From NCBI GenBank assembly GCA_029339195.1, contig JAPTJF010000255.1, forward strand, positions 24,068 through 88,067: 64,000 bases of DNA, given 5' to 3'. This DNA is from Micractinium sp. NFX-FRZ (taxonomy: Eukaryota; Chlorophyta; Trebouxiophyceae; Chlorellales; Chlorellaceae). A model generated the notes under the pieces. That model made no database searches, was not told where the DNA came from, and saw only the letters and a program-made list of their open reading frames with translations. The position numbers were made by a program, and so were the translations under genes. Numbering within the stretch: the stretch's first letter is position 1; each line of letters opens with the position of its first letter. Of this stretch, positions 20,801 to 40,522 are shown piece after piece.

Positions 20801-22623
20801 TCAGGCGTGGCCCAGGGCAGCAAGCCGCAGCGCCAGCAGGCAGCGCGCCTGCAGCGGGTTGAGCTGCTCATACCCCTCGCCCAGCACAAACCCCCTGCTC
20901 TCATACTTCTCCCGGCTGCCCCGGTAGTAGAAATCGTCGTGGTTGGCTCCCCAGCTGCACCGGCTGGCAATCACGCAGGGCAGGCGGGCGGTCCATGCGG
21001 GCGACAGGCGCTCGATGACTGCAGCAGGCAGGCTGCCGCTGCCGCTGCCCGCCAGCACAAGGCCATCCAAATTCTCCAACAGCGCCTCTGGGGGAGCCCA
21101 GCCATCGATGGTCAGTGTCCAAATGGCCACACGCTTGGTGAGGGCGCCAGCTGGCAGGCGCTCAAAGTGCTCGTGAGGAAGCCAGGCGGCAGCCGTGCCG
21201 CCAGGTGGCAGCGGCGCGTAGTGCAGCACCGCCCGCCCGCCGCGCAGCTCGCCCAGCGGCCCCGGGTGCGAGCGGAAGGCGCCCGACAGCTGGCTGTCCG
21301 CCTTGCGCACGTGCTGTGCCAGGTGGATTATGTCGTTCATGACAACCAGAACCTAAAGCAAGAAAGGGTGCGAAGTGGGGGCGCACAGGTGGGTGAGGTG
21401 GACTTGGATGTGCGTACCGTGCACAGGTGAGCTGAATGCGGGCGGGGAGGGCTGGTCACAGCAGCTTTTGTGCCAGGTGAAAGCCATTGGCCATCACCAG
21501 CGCCTGGTGTGGGCAAGAGAGGGCGAATGCATGAACACAGGCACGGGTTGGCAGGGCCGCTTGCATGCAGGCAGGGGCGGTGGTGTACGGGGGCAGTGGG
21601 GCGTATACAAGTGAGTAGGAAGAGGCCCAGCAGGAGCCAGAGCAGGGATTCTGTGCCTGCCAGAGCAGGCAACACGTGCCGGCGTGCAGCGCACCTGGCC
21701 GCCGGCGATCTGCCTCAGTGCGGGATCTGCCGCAACCTGCTGGCAGCGGGGGCAGGGCAGCACGGAAGTGTGGCATCACAGGCATCACACACTGGGAGGC
21801 AGCAGGGGGAGAGGGCAGCAGCGGCAGGGAGGGCGGGGCAGGCACCGGGGGATGCCTCCAGCATGCACGCCACCACGCGCTGTGCTGTGCTGTCAGGCCC
21901 CGCCAACCGCCGTGCTTTGGCTGAGCGGCCGGCAGAGCAGCCTGAGCCAGCCGGTGACGTGCGGGCCCACACCGGGTCACCCACCCAACCACTCGATCAA
22001 GAGCCACGGCAGGACCACAATGCAGCACACACCCGTAGTGCGTCCCTCAGATTCTTGGGCCCATCTGCTCCCAATTGGTCGGCAGGCAGCATGGCCCCCG
22101 TGACACACAGCACAGTGCCATGCTGCAGCAGCGCTGTGCCCAGCATCAGGTGCAGCACAAACGCAGCTTCCTCCAGCGTGTCGGTGCCGCACAGCAGCAC
22201 GGCGGCAGTACAGCGCTCCTGCTCGCGCGCCAGCGCTGCCAGTACCGCCTGCCGCACAGCGCACAGCGTGGCCAGCGTGAGCTCCGCGCCCGAGCGGTAG
22301 GGCAGCACCAGGAGCTCTGTGGAGGGGGCTTCCGCCAGGGAATCTGCCAGGCCTGCGGCTGCATCAGCCAGCAGCTGCTGGGGAGGCACCGCCAGGCACA
22401 TGCCGCCCGTGGAGGCGTCGTACCGTTGCAGCGCTGTGGCACCCAGAGTGACAACCAGCAGGCGGTTGCCCGATGAGCTGCTGCACGACAGGCAGGCAGA
22501 GGGTCAGGCAGGCTTGGTTTGGCAGCCGGGGCAGGGGCGGGCTCTGGTGTTTAAGGGGAGGCGGTGGAGGCGGGAGGCGGTGCTGGCGGTGGCCAGCTAA
22601 TGTGCAACTCACGGCTCGGCCAT
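20801..22623 (-). CDS. L-asparaginase / glutaminase type I family protein
   Basis: Four exons on the minus strand: 22623-22613, 22480-22033, 21736-21695, 21352-20801; phases agree (350 aa, the family's usual length). Such enzymes hydrolyse L-asparagine to aspartate and ammonia. Family motifs: LLCGTDTLEEAAFVLHLML (the GTDT active-site motif), VTGAMLPADQLGADGPKNLRDAL, and the C-terminal domain with LDGLVLAGSGSGSLP and PCVIASRC. The N-terminal nucleophile motif, usually TGGTI, reads LLVVTLGATALQRYD, so the first catalytic Thr is displaced or replaced and activity is uncertain. The first exon has only 11 bases (Met-Ala-Glu-Pro), but junction and phase fit well. The intron before the last exon holds a duplicate-like exon (21456-21503). 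Confidence 0.85.
21456..21503 (-). other. Duplicate or decoy exon of the asparaginase gene, ends in stop
   Basis: Follows a good acceptor (CCCACACCAG), is in the correct phase after exon 3 and encodes ALVMANGFHLAQKLL then TGA. It resembles the start of the true exon 4 (VLVVMNDIIHLAQHVRKAD). Its use would give a protein truncated after about 182 residues. Confidence 0.6.
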
Positions 22624-23338
22624 CTTCGAGTAAGCGGCGGTGCGGGTATGTTCAGCTTTCAGAAGGCGGCTGCTGCCGATTGTCTAAGGCGACTGCTGCC
22701 GATGCCGCGGAAAGCGCGCAACGATGGCACTTTGGGCCGCTCGCCTCGTTTGAAGACCGGTGATATAGGAGGCTCAAAATGCGACAATCCGCGCATCGTC
22801 ATCTTCTATGAACCCTACTTGATGTCAACACTGGGTGGCGACAGCGGCGGCGGAGAGCACGCTGCAGTGCCAGCGATGCACCAGAACCTGCCAGCTTGCA
22901 CCTGCCTTACTTGTTCAAAAGGAAACTTATTGTGGCAGGATCATGTTTGGGCTGCGGAGGGGGCCAGCTTACCAAAGCCTAAGGGGATGCCACAGGGTGC
23001 CAACGTGTGCAGGGAGCCCTGCCGATTGGCGATGGAAGGCTCAGCCAGTGTGTCCAAGTCAGCACAAGAGAAGTCACATAACAAACTATACAAAAGACAT
23101 GGGCACGTCAGGACGGGGGAGATTGCGCTTGAGGCATTGTCAACCAGGGTGGCAGGTTAGCAGGCAGGCAAGGCAAAGCTGTGGGATGACTGGGGGCCAG
23201 AAGTAGAAGCTCGCCAGACGCCCAGCAGCAGCAGCAGCCGCAGCAGCGCGGGCAGCGAAGTTGTTATGGGAGGAGCATCATGAGAGAGGGCATATTGTAG
23301 ATGCCTGGTTGTGGGCAGCCATAATGTCCACGTCAGCT
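22624..23338. other. Asparaginase promoter region; no gene recognised
   Basis: Lies upstream of the minus-strand asparaginase start. A plus-strand ATG at 22648 opens a frame of about 170 codons with no family resemblance and no clear splice support, so it is not called. Base composition is less GC-rich than the flanking genes. Confidence 0.35.
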
Positions 23339-23949
23339 TCACAGCTTCAGGGCGGTGGCCAGGCCGAGGAGTTCACGAGGCACCTCTGGCAGGTAGCAGC
23401 CCGACAGGTCGACTTGGCTCAGGGCCCCTAGAGATCACAGGTGCTCCCAGCCTCCGTGCAGGCCAGGGCTGTTGCGCACGCTGAGGGAGCACAGCGCGGT
23501 GAGGGAGCTGAGCGCTGGGGGCAGCGTGGTGAGGCGGTTGCTGTTGAGCGCCAAGCGGGTCAGCTGATCCAACCCCTGCGGCCGCTCTAGCCCGCCCAGC
23601 GGCTCGCTCCAGTACGTGTCCCCGTTGCCAGAGGCGGCCAGGGAGCACAGCGCGCGCAGGCGGGTGAGCACCGGTGGTAGGTCATGCAGGCTGCAGGAGG
23701 CGAGCTCGCTGAGCTGGCGGGCCGCCGCCCCTGCCAGCCTGTCGACAAGCCCAGACAAGAGGGAGCGGTTGAAGGGCAGGCGCAGGGCGGCCAGGGCGGG
23801 CAGGCCATTGCCGGGGCCCGCGCTCCAGCCATCCTCCAAGCCGCACTGCACAAGCTCCAGGCGAGTGAGGCCAGTATGCGCCAGGATTGCATCAAACTGC
23901 GGCTTGCCGACCTGCTGGGAGGAGAGGTACAGGCTCGCCAGTGCAGGCA
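23339..23949 (-). pseudogene. Leucine-rich-repeat protein fragment with internal TGA
   Basis: A minus-strand exon-like frame begins after CCTGCAG at 23950 and encodes LRRs of plant type (LTRLELVQCGLEDG, LDQLTRLALNSNRLTTLPPALSSLTALCSL). A TGA at 23437-23435 interrupts it. The same frame then continues for 31 codons as a perfect further repeat (SLGALSQVDLSGCYLPEV, PRELLGLATAL) to a second TGA at 23341-23339. The upstream part of the gene is missing: 66 bases beyond its 5' edge a ketosynthase fragment starts on the other strand. Most likely a truncated, decaying gene; stop readthrough is an alternative. Confidence 0.65.
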
Positions 23950-24015
23950 CTGCAGGCAGAGGAGGGTGCTCAGTGCGTGCGGGTCAGAGGCTGCGGCGAG
24001 GAGGCGGGCACCAGC

Positions 24016-26504
24016 ATGGCGCAGCCCAGCGCCACCGCCGTGGCAGTGGGCATTGCCTCGGCTGAGTACAACAACTACATTGTGCCTCGGTTCACCACCG
24101 GTGTGAGCGCCTACAGCTCCACCGGTGGTGCTCTCTCCGTGGCCAGCGGCCGGCTGAGGTGAGACTGGTTCAAAGAGGGTAGAGCAGCTGATGCGGTCGC
24201 ATTTGTGCCCACGGTAGCTGACAGTGGGCTGGCCTGCCTGCAGCTCCCTCAACTGCACAGATGAGCACAACCACCCTGCCTGCCGCAATCAACACGCATC
24301 CTCCATCCTCCCTCCCTCCCTCCCTCCCTCCCTCCTTACTCCATATGCAGCTACACGTTTGGCTTCAGGGCCCCGCTGTCAGCGTGGACACCACCTGCTC
24401 CTCCTCCCTGGTGGCCTCACACATCGCTGTGGGCAACCTGTTCAGCGGCGTGTCCACCGGAGGGCTGGCGGCGGGCGCGGGTCTGCTGCTGTCGCCAGGC
24501 ACCACGGGTGAGGGGGCTGCGTAAGGGGGGCTTTGACGACTCGGCCTTTGCAAAACGTATTGCTGCCGTGTGGGGATGCCAGGTGCCATGTTGTCTGAGG
24601 CTGATCGTCAAGCCTCCATGTGCTAGATGTTGCGCGTCTGACATTGGCCTGTGTGTCCCCTGCCACGCCCCTGCCCCGCCCGGCTGCAGCCATGTTCCAC
24701 AAGGCCGGCATGCTGGCAGCCGACGGGCGCTGCAAGACGCTGGATGCATCAGCCGACGGCTACGTGCGCGGCGAGGCAGTGGGAGCGCTCCTGCTGCAGA
24801 CCCTGCACTCCGCAGCAGCCACCCATGCTCTGGCGCTGTTTGCGGGCAGCGCCGTCAACCAGGACGGGCGCAGCAGCAGCCTGACGGCGCCCAATGGGCC
24901 CAGCCAGCAGGAGGTGATGCGTGGCGCTCTGGCCTTTGCCCGCCTGGCACCTGCTGACGTTTCACACCTCCAGATGCATGGCACGGGCACGCCCCTGGGC
25001 GACCCCATTGAGATGGGGGCGGCAGCTGCGGTGCTTGTGGATGGAAGCCGCAGGGCGGCACCCTTGGCGGCCAGCACAGCCAAGGCGTGTATTGGGCACA
25101 CCGAGGCGGCTGCCGGCGTGATGGGCATCACGCATGCTGGAGTGGCGTTGTCACACCAGCTCACGCACGGTAAGCTGTAGAATTGACAAGTGGCAATGTG
25201 CACAGCTGCGAAACATGCCTAGGATAGTGTTGACATGGTTGATATCATGGGTCCTTGTATGTGCTCTGTCCTTTGTGCTGCATCAGATACAAGTTGCACC
25301 TCACCTGCACACTGTTGCATCCTCGGTCAATCAACCTGCAGGCATCCCGCACCTGGCAACGGTCAACAGCCACGTGGCAGCCATCCTGGACATGTCAGCC
25401 GCCAAGTCAGCAACGCCAGGCTGGCACCTGCCCCGCCTGACGTCTGCCGCAGTGGCGCCCGCCGGCAGCGGTACCGCCATGGGCATCAGCTCCTTTGCCT
25501 TCCAGGGCACCAATGCCCACGCCCTGCTGCAGCAGCAGGTTGCTACGGCGGCTGCCACCACGCCAGCGGTTGAGCTGACGATGTGGAGCAGGCAGCGCGT
25601 GTGGGTGGCACCCCCGGCCCACATCCTCCTGCAGACAGCGGCCGCCTCTGGCGGCGGCCGCTTTGCGCGGCGGCAGGCGGCAGCGGTGGCCCTGGAGGCT
25701 CGGCTGGGCGTGCCCAAGCTGGCATCCCTGTGGCAGCACAGCGTGCTAGGCCTGGCTGTCTTCCCAGCCACCGCTTTCATCGAGATGGCAACAGGCGCCA
25801 GCAGGCAGCTGCTGAACAGCAACGACCTTGCGGGCAGCGCGCTGCGCTCTGCCGTCTTTGCCACCCCTCTGCCCCTGCCGCACGTGACAGCCTCTGGCGT
25901 GCGCGTGCGCTGCATGGTGCAGGCGGCGGCAGGCAGCTTTGAGGTCGGCTCAGCTGCGGGCGCAGCGCAGCAGTACCGCACGCACTTCTATGCCACCCTG
26001 GCCTCTGTGCGGGCAGCAAGCGGCGCTCCCTACTCGCCGGCTGCCGCTGGGATGAGCATCGCTCGCTCCGCTATGGCAGCAGTGCTGGGCGGCAGCAGCA
26101 CTGCCAGCTTGGCAGCTTCCGCCCGCCTGGCGGTTGCACGGGTGGTTGCCCCTCAGGACCAGCTGGGCATGACTGTGCACCCTGCTGTGTCAGAGGCAGC
26201 CATGCATGTGGCGGCAGCCCACCAGAGGCAGCAGAAGGCCCTGAGCGTGGCAGCGCGCATCGAAGCCATGCACGTGCCTCTCCCCCAGCCTGTGCCAGAT
26301 CAGCACGTGTGGGCAAGCAGCCTGGTGGTAGCGGCCTCCGCGGCTGCGGCGGCTGCAGGCAACGGCGGCAGCCGGCAGGAGCAGCAGCTGGTGGGCAGCG
26401 GGGGCACGGCCATTGCGTGTGGGTGCGCTAGGTTCCGGGCTGGAGTGGCGTGCCGAACAGCGGCTTTCTACACTTGCTGTCTTTTGAACATATCGTGGAC
26501 TTGA
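24016..26504 (+). pseudogene. Type I polyketide synthase fragment (ketosynthase-dehydratase), N-truncated and frameshifted
   Basis: Exons about 24016-24158, 24351-24507, 24690-25169 and 25342-26504. Ketosynthase blocks: VSAYSSTGGALSVASGRL, VDTTCSSSLVASH (active Cys), the acyl-carrier-contact region DGRCKTLDASADGYVRGEA, HGTGTPLGDP (His), IGHTEAAAGVMG (His) and GISSFAFQGTNAHAL. A dehydratase hotdog follows with HSVLGLAVFP (catalytic His); its second motif reads HPAVSEAAMH where HPxxxD is expected, so Asp is Glu. The first ~150 residues of the KS are absent. Within the second exon, SYTFGFR and GPAVSVDTT lie in different frames; the exon is one base short. The frame stops within the DH, with no ACP, KR or AT. 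Chlorella-type algae carry giant modular PKS genes; this looks like a broken piece of one. Confidence 0.75.
24311..24336. repeat. TCCC tetranucleotide repeat
   Basis: Pyrimidine tract of repeated CCTC units forming an extended polypyrimidine run before the acceptor of the second PKS exon. A similar run (about 48428-48452) precedes SIN3 exon 22. Confidence 0.8.
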
Positions 26505-27065
26505 ACTTGTGCCGTTTGATGCAGTTGAATCGAGATCAAGGACTCCTCGGAGGGCGCCAGGCAGCAAGGAAGTTGACAGGGCACGAACAGCAGGCAGCTC
26601 GGCCGCACAAATGCGTCCCCTCCGAACCAAGGCAGAGTGGTCAGGCCATAAGGGAGAGGCTAAATTGAGTGCAGACAAACGATGTGCATGTTAAAAATGC
26701 ACGTGTGCGCACGATGCCTGGGCAAGCTGGTTCCAAGGGCGATTAGTGCGCTGCACCGCCTGGCGCCCAGTGCGCTCTCATTGCCGCCGGCCTGCGGTTG
26801 AGCTCGTCCATTGGGGTAACCATGCGTGCAGAAACAAAGAGCCTGCCATGCTACGATTCTGACATACATGTTGTTCTGCAGACGGGTCAAAACGTTAGCG
26901 CCATGGCAAAGGGTGAGTGTCGGCATGCAAGGCGGGCGGGAAGGCGGGTGACGGAGACATACTTCTTTCCATCTGCCCATACAGAACCTAGGAGGCCTGG
27001 TACGTAAGCCCCTCCAGTGCCAACGCCCCCGCCTGCCGCCCCCAAACGTCTGGTTGCTGTTGACC
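26505..27065. other. Intergenic; presumed promoter of the RING gene
   Basis: Lower GC than its surroundings. A short plus-strand frame starting near 26798 has no recognisable content and is not called. Confidence 0.35.
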
Positions 27066-28774
27066 ATGCGCCTTCTGCTGGCCCTGACCTTCCTCTGTGC
27101 GGCCGCCCCCCTGGCCCTCGGAGCGCCAGTGTGCGATGCGGACGGCAGCTGCAGGGAGATGATCGACATGAGCGATGGAGGGCAGAGGCTGAAGGAGCTG
27201 GTTGGCGCGCTCTTTTCTGGCAGGCCGATGCCTGGGTACCCCGCCCCGCCTCCCGCCCACACTCGACAGCGGCGGGCCTCCGGCACCCGCCCTTCCCCTC
27301 CGCCTGCCCCCACATTCACCCCCACCCCCCTCCCCGCTTTCCAGTCTCAGCATCGCTGCACATATCACATCCCTTTTGTGCACCTTGCCGGCCCACTGAG
27401 TTGGCCTTGCATGTACTGGGCTGCCCTCCTCCTTTCCCACGGTGTTCTCATGTTTGCCATCCCCGCTCGCCTAGTGCCGGGCGGGTTGTGGCTGCGCCGC
27501 CAACTGCAACTGCCAGCCATCCGGCGGGCCATTGAGCGGGCCAGCGCTGGGGGCAGGAAGGCGCAGCAGCAGCCCGCAGCAGCGCAGCCATCGCATGGAG
27601 CAGTCAGACGGCAGAAGCAGGCAGCCAAGGCTTGCAAGGGCAAGGTGTCGGGAGCCGGGTGCGCACCGGGCACACCGTCACAGCTGCCTGGTGAGCACCA
27701 GCGGCAGAAGGGGCCGAGCGGCGGGGCCATGAGCAGCACTGCTGGCACAGCGGGCAACGGCAGTGGCATGAGCCTGGCTGCACAGCAGGAGCCGGCGGCA
27801 TCTGCAGCCGGCAAGCCTTGCCAGCGTTTCGCAGGCAGCGAGCAGGCCGGCACCTCTGCGCATGCTGCCGTAGGCAGAGGAGAGCAGCAGGCACCTGCAA
27901 CTGCCAAGGAGCGATGCAAGGCGCCACTGCAAAACAGGTGCGCCACCGCCTTGGATGCAGGATGACCCTTCTGCCAGCAGACCCTTGTGACAGCGGCCGG
28001 CAGGCGGTAGCAGCCTGCATTTGCTGGCTCTGCTCGACCGGTGGGCGCTTCTACTGGCGACATGCAAATCGCCTCAGCCTTATCCAGTGCGTCCATTCCA
28101 CTCCATTCCACTTCAACCCCTGCGTGCCACTTGTGCAGGGAGGAGGAGCCAGGGGCAGAGGCAGGTGCTGCAGCCGCCCACCCGGACCCGGGCGCTGCAA
28201 GCAAGTCTGAGAAGCGTCGGCGCAAGAGGCAGCGGCAGCAGGCAGCAAGGCTGGCGGCGGCAAGCGGCTCAGCTGAGGCTACTGTTGGGTCTGGGGAGCC
28301 GCAGGCGCCTGTTGCATCCAAGGCAGATGATGCTGGGGCTTGCAGCCTGCCCTCTGTCCCCCAGCCTGCGCAATCGGGGACCGCAGCGCACACGGCGGCC
28401 TCACAGCAGCTGCAGCCTGAGACCCCAGTTCCAGCTGAGCGTGAGGAGCCCACCACACACTCGCCTGACACCATGCAGCACCTGGGCTGGCAGCATGCAG
28501 GGTCACTTGCCCCTGAGCCTGCCGGCTTCATGCCCACAGCTGCAGCTGTCAGCACAAACGCCGCCCCGCACCCGCCAGCAGCCGCATCCCAAACGAGTGC
28601 TGCATCTGCCTTGACGCCCCGCGCAAGACGCTGCTTGCGCCTTGCGGCCATGCTGCCACCTGCCTTGCCTGCACTCTGTCATTCCTTGACGCCGTGGAGG
28701 CGGGCGGGCCAAAGCCGCTGTGCCCACTGTGCCGCGAGCCGGTCAAGAGCTTCATCCGTCGCGCATGTGTGTAG
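27066..28774 (+). CDS. RING-finger (C3HC4) protein with N-terminal signal or anchor
   Basis: Probable E3 ubiquitin ligase. The C-terminal ~70 codons (28560-28774) encode a clear RING: NECCICLDAPRK, LLAPCGHAATCLAC, CPLCREPVKSF, with C-x2-C, C-x-H, C-x2-C and C-x2-C spacing, ending RRACV at TAG 28772-28774. A long open exon 27066-27937 starts MRLLLALTFLCAAAPLALG, a signal peptide or anchor. It has a second hydrophobic stretch near residue 115, then low-complexity sequence, and joins in phase to an exon starting at 28139 (EEEPGAEAG, then a Lys/Arg-rich block). One more intron between 28139 and about 28545 is needed to reach the RING frame; I could not fix its borders. The RING domain is secure, the rest is provisional. 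Convergent with calmodulin. Confidence 0.6.
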
Positions 28775-29350
28775 CAGCTCTCGACTGCGACCAAGGAACC
28801 TCCCCTGTTTGTGCCTTCACACACATGTCATGGTCTTTTGCTAAGCGTGAGCGCCACAGCGCACAGCACAGAACTAGGAGTGGCAGCGAGGCGGGCATGT
28901 TGGTGCCAGGGCCGGCTCAACCCTAGCTCTTCCCATGTCAGCCAGAGGTCTTGTGGCACCCATACACTTGCCCACTCTGCATGTTGCCGGCCTGCATGTG
29001 CCCCCAAGCCGCGCAAAGGCAGCACCTTGTACAGCCATCCCCCTTGCTGCACCACTGGCTCCTGTGCATGGTGTTCTGGTGTGGTCAAGAGCTAACAGGG
29101 GCATGTCAGAGGAGGTGGCAGGAGCTGTTGGTGGCAGAATAGGCGTATGGTTGCGGATAACCGAGGCAGCAAGTGGAGCCTGGTAGGTACAAGGAAGGGT
29201 TGCATGTGGGTGCGCACGCTGGCGGTGCGCCATGCTTCGGCGCTCCTGGCAACGGCAGGCAGCTGCCAGTGCCCCAGTTATGCTGGGTGCTGCTGCTGCT
29301 GCTGCTGCGGGCAGCTCCCATTGGGAGGGCGTGCCTGGGTGGCTGGCTGC
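28775..29350. other. Convergent intergenic region (RING gene / calmodulin)
   Basis: 3' flanks of the RING gene and calmodulin. No coding or RNA feature was recognised. Confidence 0.35.
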
Positions 29351-31060
<1,710 letters not shown>

Positions 31061-32091
31061 TGCGATGAATTGGCTGCGCACGGGGGGCAGGCGGGAAGGA
31101 GAAGGCGGGGGCGACAGACAGCAGCAGGAGGGGCGCAGAGGCGGGAGATGCCCCGCCCGCGCTGTGCTGCGCTTCACGGCGCCGCGCCGCAGCATGCAAG
31201 GCCATTCCCACCCAACAGGGACTGGTGAATGAGCCAGAGACACCGTATGCCATTCAACAGAGGTTCGCTAAAAAACCCAGGCAGTGGAGCAGCCGATAGA
31301 GGGCTGTGGTATGGGACAGCGGGTGTTGGACACTGCCGCTGCGGCCCGCCTCGGGTTGGCCCTCTCGGGTGAGCCAGTCCACCCCATGAAGCGTCCATGG
31401 CGCCTTGCGCACCAGCGGCTGCCTGAGAGGTCTCAGTACCCTCCCCATTAAGACGCCTGCCACCCCCACGTGTGCTGTGCCCCGCACGCCGCATCACCGT
31501 GCGTCAGGGCCTTTTCCCACTCCAAGACCAGCAATTGATTACAGCCGCGTATTTGGCAAGGACAGAGTAGCAAAAGGAAGGTGCAAACAAGCGGTAACGT
31601 GTCAATCAAAGAAGCAGAAGAAGCAGCAGAGGGTCAGGTTGGGGCGGCGGTGCAGAGGGGAGGCAGCTGGTGGGTGCTGGCACCCACAAGCCGCCGTGCC
31701 ACTCCCTAGCCAGCCAGCCCCGTCAAAGCAGTTCATTTCTTTGCGGATCCAGCGCAACGCGCAGCAGCGGCCGGTGCAGCGCCGGGAAGGACCCACAGCC
31801 CAACGCAGGGTGGGCACAGGGGGTTCATCTTGACGCTGCAGTCAGTTCACAGAGCTGGGTGTGGCTGGCAGGCTGCCCGCCTGCCTGCCCATCTGCCTGC
31901 CTGCCTGCCTGCTGCGCCAGAGCGGGCGGGGGGCGGGGCGGCACGGCACAGCACGCACAACAAGTTGTGCAGCTCCATGCCGCACTGTGGGGCACGCCCA
32001 CATGCCCGCCCGCCCAGTCCAGCCAGGCGTGGGCAGGCTACAGCAGCCACACCAGCTCGGCCGCCTGTTCAGCCACGCGCTGCTCCTCCTG
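31061..32091. other. Calmodulin promoter and SEC23 3' region
   Basis: Both flanking genes are on the minus strand. TTACA at 31539-31543 (TGTAA on the minus strand), about 550 bases past the SEC23 stop, may be its polyadenylation signal. No gene was recognised. Confidence 0.4.
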
Positions 32092-40139
<8,048 letters not shown>

Positions 40140-40522
40140 GTTGGCCCCAGGCGCCCCGTTTTACTGCAGTTGAATCCGATACCGAGCTGGGTGGGCCGCG
40201 TCAGGCGGCTGCTAGAGGCGCTGTCTTGGGTGTGACCGTGTTCGCGGCGCGCTGCCTTCTCGACGCCGTGCCCTCGGATGAGCACTGGCCGCGGGGAGCT
40301 GCCTTGAGGTGCCGAACGCTGAAACTAGCGACCCCCCAACTCTGCATCAGGCCAGCTGGGCATAGCAGGCAGCAGGGTCTGGGTGGCGCGAAAACCCCTG
40401 GCCCTGCCCAGCCGCCCAGCAACTGAGATCGACCCATCCCCTGCCTGTTATAGACTCTGACGGTCAGGGCGCCAGTGGCACAGCCTTGAGTTGAGGGGTC
40501 GCCCACGGTGGCTGGCGGGCAG
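40140..40522. promoter_or_regulatory. Divergent promoter between SEC23 and SIN3
   Basis: 383 bases between two start codons pointing apart, so it must hold both promoters and 5' UTRs. No TATA box was recognised. The assignment rests on geometry. Confidence 0.6.

Noticed and set aside
22564..23160. Plus-strand open frame of 198 codons upstream of asparaginase
   Set aside because: No family resemblance, no splice support and ordinary amino-acid bias for random GC-rich sequence.
27365..28651. 428-codon open frame on the minus strand
   Set aside because: Antisense to the RING gene, Ala/Cys/Pro-rich, and in the GC-rich register that opens shadow frames.
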